Shown: one piece after another, positions 23,996-30,425 of the stretch | How the letters are laid out: the number at the start of each line of letters is the position of its first letter | Numbering within the stretch: position 1 is the stretch's first letter | Program-made: the position numbers and the translations under genes | The notes under the pieces: generated by a model | Databases searched by the model: none | What the model was told of the DNA's origin: nothing | Seen by the model: only the letters and a program-made list of their open reading frames with translations | NCBI GenBank assembly: GCA_018057765.1 | Contig: JAGPDB010000021.1 | Span: forward strand, 1 to 32,372 | Length of the DNA stretch: 32,372 nucleotides | Direction: 5' to 3' | Origin: Acidimicrobiia bacterium | Lineage (GTDB): Bacteria; Actinomycetota; Acidimicrobiia; IMCC26256; JAGPDB01

Positions 23996-25143
23996 TTACT
24001 CTGTTAGTTCTTCATCAGGTATAGGTGTTGGTGTAGGTATAGGCGTAGGCGTAGGCGTAGCGGTAGTAGAGCTGGTAGTGGTGTACGAACTTGATGGGCT
24101 TGTTGGTTTCCTCGTGGTGAGTGTTTTTGATTTAGTCTTAGGTGCTACACAGCAACCTGGAACTTTTATTACTTTAATAGCCTCATCATCGTTTATATTA
24201 TCTAAATTAATTAATGAGGAGATTTTATTAAATATAAAATCACTTAAAATTTTTCCACCATTTACTGAAATATGAACTCCATCGTCTGTTCTAAGTATTT
24301 TATTGTTTATTGATTTAACAAATTTATTTCCTGGTGATAAAACTTCGCTAGATTTTATTGTTTCATATGAATTATCATCAGCAAATTTTTGAATTACTGC
24401 GTTGATTTTCATAAGATTGGAGTTTAATGTCGAGTTTTGCATATTTGGTGCTAAAACAAAATAAATTGGTTGAGATTTAGTAGAAAAATTTTGTGTGAGT
24501 TCGTTGAGCATTTTTGTATAGTTTTGAATATAGTTCTCTGGATCCGACTTAACAACGCTTGCATCATTAGTGCCTACAATAAAGAAATAAATTTCTGGAT
24601 TGTATTTTGTAGCAATATTTTTTGCTTGCTTATTCCAGTCAAAAAAGTTCGAGTTGGTCAGACCACTAGAAGGTCTAGAATCCCAACTAGCTAATACTTT
24701 GCCCGTTTTACTTAGTTTATTTGCGAGTTGTGAACCAAATGCGTCAGCGAGTGAGTCCCCACCTATATATATACGAAGAGGGTTATCTTTATCAAACGAG
24801 CGAATGTCGCTTAGATAATTGTCTGATTCTTTGATTACAGTTGAGTTTGTAACAAGTTTTTTTTTAAGGTAGAGCTCTCTAAACTAGGTCTTGGACCTGT
24901 TCCTATCTTTACAATGTCAGTTGCAACTAATGCTAAAAAAATACCAATAATAATTGATAAGGTAATTAAGATTATTCTTCGAATCTTATTTCTTTTTTTT
25001 CTAAATTCTCGTCGTTTAGATACCGATGCACCACTTACGGAATTGGAGTGTTCATCCGAAAAATTTCGCAAACCTATACCTTGGGAATTCTTAGAGCTCA
25101 AAGGTTTATAAAGGTTATCGTCGTAGTTGCTCATATCAGACAA
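23996..25143 (-). pseudogene. Membrane-anchored SGNH/GDSL hydrolase, frameshifted at an A9 run
   Basis: Two minus-strand frames together encode one recognisable protein. The first (start ATG 25134 or TTG 25143) gives a polar, basic N-terminus and a membrane anchor (RRIILITLSIIIGIFLALVA). Its frame breaks at a run of nine A (T on the plus strand, 24857-24865). The next frame runs without a stop to 23996 with the SGNH blocks: GGDSLADAFGSQLAN, SSGLTNSNFFDW, VGTNDA and DDGVHISVNGGK. This resembles the DUF459 group of surface hydrolases. The C-terminus is a Thr/Pro repeat tail (TPTPTPIPTPTPIP). One extra A would restore a single frame of about 380 residues. It may be a sequencing error, a phase-variable gene or a pseudogene. 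Confidence 0.75.
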
Positions 25144-25148
25144 TTATA
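25143..25148 (-). promoter_or_regulatory. Perfect -10 (TATAAT) of a likely leaderless SGNH transcript
   Basis: On the minus strand TATAAT occupies 25148-25143, eight bases before the ATG at 25134, with no Shine-Dalgarno sequence between. Transcription would start within one or two bases of the ATG, which argues against the TTG at 25143 as start. Confidence 0.5.
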
Positions 25149-25206
25149 CTACGCGATTATATTTTGGTTTAATAATTAAACGACTAATTTTGTTTATGTA
25201 TTGAAT

Positions 25207-27069
25207 TTATGTAATTTGAATTTTATATAACTCATTATATAGTCCTTTTTTAGCAATAAGTTCTGTATGTTTGCCTGTTTCAACTATCTTGCCGGCTTCT
25301 AGAACAATAATTTTATCTGCATTAATAACCGTTGAGAGTCGGTGTGCAATAACAATCGCGCTTCTTTGTTTTAATGCTTCTTCAAATGCTGTTTGAATTA
25401 ATCCTTCTGTTTCAGAATCTAAATGACTAGTTGCCTCATCTAATATAACAATTGCTGGGTTCTTTAATAACACTCTTGCAATTGCGAGCCTTTGTTTCTC
25501 GCCACCCGATAAACGATATCCTCGTTCGCCAACTAAGGTGTCATATTTATCTGGTAACGAATCAATCAAATTATGTATTTGAGCGCGCTTGGCAGCATCG
25601 ATCATTTCATCTAGGGTTGCATCTGGTTTTGCATAAGAAAGGTTCATACCAATTGACTCATGAAATAAATGAGGATCCTGTGTAACGACACCGATTGTGT
25701 CTTTAATTGATTCAAACGAAAGTTCTTTAACATCAACTCCATCGATCAAAATCGAACCACTAGATACTTCATACATTCTTGCAAGAAGCATTGCGGTTGT
25801 AGTCTTGCCAGCACCCGATGGACCAACTAGCGCAATGGTTTGACCAGGTTCAACACTAAAACTAATATCGCTAAGTATTTGTGCTTCTTGCTCAATAGCT
25901 TGATTTGGGTTGTCTTCTTCTAGCGATGGGAGTGTAATAAGCTCGACTTTTGGGTGAGTAAACGAAACATTCTTATATTCAATTTTACCTTTTGGATTCT
26001 TTAAAGTTATCGGGTTCTCTATCTCAGTTATAAGTGGTTTGAAATCAAGTATTTCAAAAACCCGGTCAAAACTAACCATTGCACTTAAAACGTCTACGCG
26101 AGCATTTGTTAATTGGGTCAAGGGTGAATAAACCTGTCCAACATAAATTATAAAAGCACCAACAGTACCTGCAGATATTATGCCCTCTAGAGCGAATCTA
26201 CCACCTACGTAATATACGACTGCTGCTCCAATTGCAGAAATTAGTCCTAATGCAGCGAATAATATACGCACGTACATTGCAGATTGAATTCCAATGTCTG
26301 CAACTCGTCTTGCACGTTTAGCAAACGACGCTGTTTCTTCTTTTGGACGTCCGAAAAGTTTAACTATTAGAGCTCCTGATACATTAAAGCGTTCAACAAT
26401 TGTTGTGTTCATTGAAGAATTAAGGTTCATTGATTCTTTAATTGTGCCTTGTAGCCTTCTGCCAACTCGTCTGATAGGAAAAATAAATAATGGCAGGATT
26501 AACAGAGTTATTATTGTCAATCTCCATTCGAGTCTTAACATGACGCTTAGAGTTACAATGAGGGTAATAATATTGCTAACAACGGTACCAATGGTAGAAG
26601 TCACTGCTAGTTGGGCGCCAATAACATCATTATTTAGCCTGCTCATTAAAGAACCAGTTTGAGTTCTTGTAAAAAAAGAAAGTGGCATCTTTTGTATATG
26701 GTCAAATAGAGCAACCCTTAAATCGTAAATTAGACCTTCACCGATTTTTGAAGAATAATATCGTTGAGCCAATCCTAAACCTGCGTCACTTAAAGCAACA
26801 ACAACACCCGCAATAGATATCCAGACAACTACAGTTAGGCTTCCTTTATTTGAAGCAGTACCAATACCTTTATCTAATAATTCTCGAAATAGTAACGGTG
26901 GAATAGCACCACTTATGGCAGCAAAAATTAGAACACCTAGGTAGACATAAATTGATTTTTTATAAAATCTTGCAAAATGCCATATACGGCTTATCTTGAC
27001 TTTATCAAGCTTTTTGCCTTTAACTGATTTAGGGTCGTTACGAAAACTCCCTACTGTCTGCCAACTCAT
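25207..27069 (-). CDS. ABC transporter, fused permease and ATPase (exporter type)
   Basis: Half-size multidrug/lipid-type exporter, expected to act as a dimer in the membrane. In 620 residues it has a six-helix membrane domain (about 35-330; coupling region RVALFDHIQKMPLSFFTRTQ, TGSLMSRLNND) and a C-terminal ATPase. The ATPase shows Walker A GPSGAGKTTT, Q-loop VVTQDP, signature LSGGEKQRLAIAR, Walker B VILDEATSHLD and the switch His in IAHRLS. A roughly 20-residue insert (ITLPSLEEDNPNQAIEQEA) precedes the nucleotide-binding core, a feature often seen in actinobacterial homologues. The ATG at 27069 has an AAGGATGGA ribosome binding site. It is not paired with a second half-transporter here, so a homodimer is likely. 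Substrate unknown. Confidence 0.94.
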   Translation of the reverse strand: MSWQTVGSFRNDPKSVKGKKLDKVKISRIWHFARFYKKSIYVYLGVLIFAAISGAIPPLLFRELLDKGIGTASNKGSLTVVVWISIAGVVVALSDAGLGLAQRYYSSKIGEGLIYDLRVALFDHIQKMPLSFFTRTQTGSLMSRLNNDVIGAQLAVTSTIGTVVSNIITLIVTLSVMLRLEWRLTIITLLILPLFIFPIRRVGRRLQGTIKESMNLNSSMNTTIVERFNVSGALIVKLFGRPKEETASFAKRARRVADIGIQSAMYVRILFAALGLISAIGAAVVYYVGGRFALEGIISAGTVGAFIIYVGQVYSPLTQLTNARVDVLSAMVSFDRVFEILDFKPLITEIENPITLKNPKGKIEYKNVSFTHPKVELITLPSLEEDNPNQAIEQEAQILSDISFSVEPGQTIALVGPSGAGKTTTAMLLARMYEVSSGSILIDGVDVKELSFESIKDTIGVVTQDPHLFHESIGMNLSYAKPDATLDEMIDAAKRAQIHNLIDSLPDKYDTLVGERGYRLSGGEKQRLAIARVLLKNPAIVILDEATSHLDSETEGLIQTAFEEALKQRSAIVIAHRLSTVINADKIIVLEAGKIVETGKHTELIAKKGLYNELYKIQIT

Positions 27070-27153
27070 TTTCCATCCTTACTATAACTATACGTTACCC
27101 TAACTAATAGTGTATTTTCGAATAACGATTATCAAATCAGTTAGGATTATCTG

Positions 27154-27723
27154 ATGGCAAATATTGAAAAATCTTCACTTATTAATGATGTTCTAATTAT
27201 TACTCCACAAGTTTTTAGTGATGATCGTGGAATGTTTGTTGAAACCTTCAGGCAAGAATGGTTGCCTGAAAATGCACCAACTATGGTCCAGGGTAATAGA
27301 GCAACTCGTATAAAAGGTTCTTTAGTAGGGCTTCATTATCATCTTCATCAAGAGGATTTTTGGTATGTTCCTTTTGGTAGCGCCATAGTTGCTCTTCACG
27401 ATTTACGTGAGGGTTCGTCCACTAATGGCACAAGTCAGACTATAGAGATTAGTGGCGATAATCATAAGTGTGTTTATATTCCTCGCGGTGTTGCACACGG
27501 GTTTTTGGCTCTAAGTGATATGACAATTACATATCTTGTCGATAATTACTATAACGGTAGTGATGAACTTGGAGTTCATTATGCTGATCCCGAAATGGCT
27601 TTCCAATGGCCTCTAGATGATTTAACTGTTTCAGATCGCGATAAAGAGAACCCTATGAGAAAAGATATTCCAAGTGAGATTCGTCCTGTAGTTAATTCTT
27701 TATATGATGTTGTACCTAAATGA
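27154..27723 (+). CDS. RmlC-like cupin (dTDP-4-dehydrorhamnose 3,5-epimerase family)
   Basis: Family member of the nucleotide-sugar 3,5-epimerase fold, 189 residues, normal length. Landmarks: SDDRGMFVETFRQEW, VGLHYHL with the catalytic-type His, HDLREGSSTNGTS, IPRGVAHGFLALSD, NYYNGSDELGVHYADPEMAFQWP, and VSDRDKENP with the catalytic-type Asp. Two residues conserved in RmlC appear replaced: the Arg before GLH is Val, and the Lys of the AQxKLV strand falls in QEDFWYV. No rmlA, rmlB or rmlD gene is nearby. The ATG has AGGA 8 bases upstream. It may act on another sugar nucleotide or have a changed reaction. Confidence 0.85.
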   Translation: MANIEKSSLINDVLIITPQVFSDDRGMFVETFRQEWLPENAPTMVQGNRATRIKGSLVGLHYHLHQEDFWYVPFGSAIVALHDLREGSSTNGTSQTIEISGDNHKCVYIPRGVAHGFLALSDMTITYLVDNYYNGSDELGVHYADPEMAFQWPLDDLTVSDRDKENPMRKDIPSEIRPVVNSLYDVVPK

Positions 27724-27740
27724 TGTTAGATTTAATATAA

Positions 27741-28511
27741 ATGATCTTTTTTGCAGTTAATGTTTCTTACTCTTTTGTTGGAATAATAATTGCTTTTATT
27801 GGTGGAGTTCTTAGTGTTATCTCACCTTGTGTTTTGCCAATACTTCCGGGGCTTGCAGGAATCACTACTGGTATGTCTATTGAGGAGCTAGGAAGCGATA
27901 AAAAACTTGTCAAAAAGATTATTTCAATGTGTGTATCTTTTTCTATTGGGTTTTCTTTTGTTTTTGTTCTTATAGGTTTGACTACTTCTGAGATTGGACA
28001 GAAACTTTCTCGCAATAAAGAACAGTTGACCAGAATTTCAGGTTTAATTCTAATTGTGTTGTCGATCATTTTCTTATTATCTTTTTTTACTAAATTTCGT
28101 ATTTTTAATTTTGAAAAAAAGTTTAAATTCAAGAAAAGCTTAGGCGCTATTCCTGTAATTTTTATTGGCGCAGGTTTTGCACTGGGATGGTCGCCATGTT
28201 TGGGGCCCGTGTTAGCTGGTGTCCTTAGTGTCGCGGCAACTGAAGAAAGTCTTTTTGGCCGTATTATTATTCTTTTGGCTTATTGCTTAGGCTTATGTTT
28301 GTCGATGAGCACAATTATTATCGCGAGCTTTAAATATAAGCGATTGCTTGGGTTTATAAAAAAACATACTAGAACTATTGTGGTTATTACCTTTTTGGTC
28401 ATGTTTTGTTTTGGTCTAATATTATTTTTCGACAAGATGGCATTGTTAACAGCTCGTGTAACACAGTTCTTTGACTTTATTGGTCTTGATAGAATTTCAA
28501 GTGGGATTTAA
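27741..28511 (+). CDS. CcdA/DsbD-type transmembrane thiol-electron carrier
   Basis: Probably moves reducing equivalents from cytoplasmic thioredoxin across the membrane, for cytochrome c maturation or extracellular disulphide reduction. The 256-residue protein is almost all membrane helices (about six) and has the two diagnostic proline-flanked cysteines: C30 in SPCVLPILPG and C153 in GWSPCLGPVL. No extracytoplasmic thioredoxin domain is fused, and no ResB/CcsA genes are in the window, so the partner must lie elsewhere. It starts 17 bases after the RmlC-like gene and ends 2 bases before the next gene, so it is in the same transcription unit. Confidence 0.9.
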   Translation: MIFFAVNVSYSFVGIIIAFIGGVLSVISPCVLPILPGLAGITTGMSIEELGSDKKLVKKIISMCVSFSIGFSFVFVLIGLTTSEIGQKLSRNKEQLTRISGLILIVLSIIFLLSFFTKFRIFNFEKKFKFKKSLGAIPVIFIGAGFALGWSPCLGPVLAGVLSVAATEESLFGRIIILLAYCLGLCLSMSTIIIASFKYKRLLGFIKKHTRTIVVITFLVMFCFGLILFFDKMALLTARVTQFFDFIGLDRISSGI

Positions 28512-28513
28512 AT

Positions 28514-29197
28514 ATGGATACTATAAAAATTGTAACTTTTAATTTACATCATGGTAAAGAAAATGATGTTAAATATTCTAAAGAGAAACTTTTAGATGAT
28601 ATTTCTAGTTTGAATGGCGATATTATTTGTTTGCAAGAAGTTGACAAATATTCTATTAGAACAAAATTTAATAACCAGGCGAAATTGATTGCGAATCATT
28701 TAGGTTATTTTGTTCATTCAAGTTTTGTTCGTTTTTTTGGTTTGGGCTTTCAGTACAATATTATTTTGTCTAAATTTCCTATTGAGGTTATAAAAGAAAT
28801 AGTCTTGCCTAACATAAAAGGTAAGCAACGTAGACTTGCCACAAAAGTTAAAATTACCACAGATAATGGTCCTCTAGTTTTAATTAATACTCATTTAACT
28901 TCTGGAGATATTGTATCTGGCAATTCTATTGCACAGACTCAACTAAAGTTTTTGTTAGAAAATAATAGTGAAGATATTTTCATTATCGGTGATTTAAATA
29001 TGTTGGCTTTGCAAGTATTGCCTAATATAGAGAAATTTGGTTTTAAGACTTTGAGCGAATATAAAACATCACCAGCTAATAATCCTAAGAATCAAATCGA
29101 CTGGATATTAACGCGAGGGTATAAGCTCAATAGTATGCGAACTTCAGAAAAGCTATGCAGCGACCATAGGGCTCTTATAGCTATTATCAATCTATAA
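28514..29197 (+). CDS. Endonuclease/exonuclease/phosphatase (EEP) family hydrolase
   Basis: Mg-dependent phosphodiesterase of the DNase I/AP-endonuclease-like superfamily. In 227 residues all the main motifs appear: TFNLHHG (metal Asn), LQEVDKY (metal Glu), INTHLTSG (His), IIGDLNM (Asp/Asn), IDWIL and the C-terminal SDHRALIAI with the catalytic His. No signal peptide or membrane segment is seen, so it is cytoplasmic. The ATG at 28514 lies two bases after the CcdA stop. The target (nucleic acid, lipid head group or other phosphodiester) cannot be told. It is convergent with the cation exchanger. Confidence 0.88.
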   Translation: MDTIKIVTFNLHHGKENDVKYSKEKLLDDISSLNGDIICLQEVDKYSIRTKFNNQAKLIANHLGYFVHSSFVRFFGLGFQYNIILSKFPIEVIKEIVLPNIKGKQRRLATKVKITTDNGPLVLINTHLTSGDIVSGNSIAQTQLKFLLENNSEDIFIIGDLNMLALQVLPNIEKFGFKTLSEYKTSPANNPKNQIDWILTRGYKLNSMRTSEKLCSDHRALIAIINL

Positions 29198-29255
29198 ATA
29201 GAAATATTGACTTATATTCCATCAATTTGCTTAGGTTTACAGTAAAAACAAATAA

Positions 29256-30302
29256 CTAGATTTGAAAGACTATATAGCTAACGTAGGCTATATAGAGGGC
29301 AATTAGAAGAAAACCACTTCGACTACCAATTCTCCATTTGCGGATAACTAACAAAGCGATAATGGCCACCACTGTGGCGAATAACAAAATGATACTTGAA
29401 GACAAGTTCTCGTTGCTTACTTCAATATTTCCACCGTTGATCAAAATATAAGCCAACCATGGCACACCCAAAGCAAATAAAATATCAAAAATGTTTGAAC
29501 CTATAGCATTAGCAACTGCCATGTCTCCACGGCCTTGCTTTGCAACAATTATTGAACCAATAAGATCAGGTAGTGAAGTTCCGGCAGCTAAAACTGTTAA
29601 AGCTAGAAAAGTAGGGTTGATACTTAGAATATCAGCAGCATGAATTAATTGTTCTACGAGAAAATAACTAGCAATCGCAATTGCAACAATACTCAAAACA
29701 AAAGTGGCAATATATTGATTAGGCTTCTTTTTAACATCTGGAATTATATAGCCAATAGTTTTTCTAACCTTAAGAGTGAAACCTTTTGGTTTAATTGCTT
29801 CAAAATCTTCAGAAATTTTAATATCTTTATAATCAAACCATTTTTTCCAATTAATAGTTGCATAAATATAGATTGCATATAGCCCCACAAACATAATTGC
29901 TTCAATAAGAGTTATAGTGCCATCACGAAATGCAAACAACAAAAGCAAGATGGTCAGAACGTAGAAAGATAAATCTCTAATAACTGGTTTCCACTGCAAA
30001 ATAACAGATTTAAAAAGTGCGCTAACACCAATAATAATAAGAATGTTAAATATTGCAGAACCCACAATTGTTCCAGAACCAACGTCAGCACTAGCACCGG
30101 CTAAACCAAAAATAGCAATAGTTGAGGCAAATAACTCAGGTGCACTAGAACCCATAGCAAGAAGAGTAGCTCCGGCAACGTCACTCGGAAGTTTCATCTT
30201 TTCACTTAGAACATCTATTGATGGTACAAAAAATTCATCACACACAATTGCTAATAGATAAAATAAAATTAGAGTAATAACAATAATAAAAAATAGATCC
30301 AT
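29256..30302 (-). CDS. Na+/Ca2+ exchanger of the K+-dependent (NCKX) type
   Basis: Membrane antiporter of the CaCA superfamily, 348 residues with about ten membrane helices and both alpha repeats. The alpha-1 region (about residues 20-65) reads CDEFFVPSIDVLSEKM, ATLLAMGSSAPELFAS. The alpha-2 region (about 235-280) reads AAGTSLPDLIGS, GRGDMAVANAIGSNIFDILF. These match animal NCKX (SLC24) motifs more than typical bacterial YrbG-type exchangers. The aspartates in PDL and in SNIFD (about D272) correspond to residues tied to K+ dependence in NCKX2. ATG at 30302, with no obvious ribosome binding site. Expected role: calcium export using the sodium (and perhaps potassium) gradient, which would suit a marine habitat. 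Confidence 0.9.
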   Translation of the reverse strand: MDLFFIIVITLILFYLLAIVCDEFFVPSIDVLSEKMKLPSDVAGATLLAMGSSAPELFASTIAIFGLAGASADVGSGTIVGSAIFNILIIIGVSALFKSVILQWKPVIRDLSFYVLTILLLLFAFRDGTITLIEAIMFVGLYAIYIYATINWKKWFDYKDIKISEDFEAIKPKGFTLKVRKTIGYIIPDVKKKPNQYIATFVLSIVAIAIASYFLVEQLIHAADILSINPTFLALTVLAAGTSLPDLIGSIIVAKQGRGDMAVANAIGSNIFDILFALGVPWLAYILINGGNIEVSNENLSSSIILLFATVVAIIALLVIRKWRIGSRSGFLLIALYIAYVSYIVFQI

Positions 30303-30387
30303 CGGAACATTCTACAAATCATTAACAATAAAGACAGTATCTAGTCGATGTCCAGAATATCAATATGCTCAATAGTTTTGTCTAGAT

Positions 30388-30420
30388 CATGCTACACATG
30401 ATGTTTTTATGTGTAGCATG
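30388..30420. promoter_or_regulatory. 12-bp perfect inverted repeat at the start of the DUF2207 gene
   Basis: CATGCTACACAT (30388-30399) and ATGTGTAGCATG (30409-30420) are perfect complements with a 9-base, T-rich spacer. The right arm ends 5 bases before the ATG at 30426 and contains TAGCAT (30414-30419), a possible -10 six bases before the start codon. The spacing suits an operator over a leaderless promoter; as RNA it would be a stem directly before the start codon. Confidence 0.5.
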
Positions 30421-30425
30421 TACTG

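Noticed and set aside
24009-24075. Short tandem GTAGGC/GTAGGT repeats, checked as a CRISPR or VNTR array
   Set aside because: They encode the Thr/Pro tail of the SGNH hydrolase (TPTPTPIPTPTP); no unique spacers and no CRISPR-length repeats.
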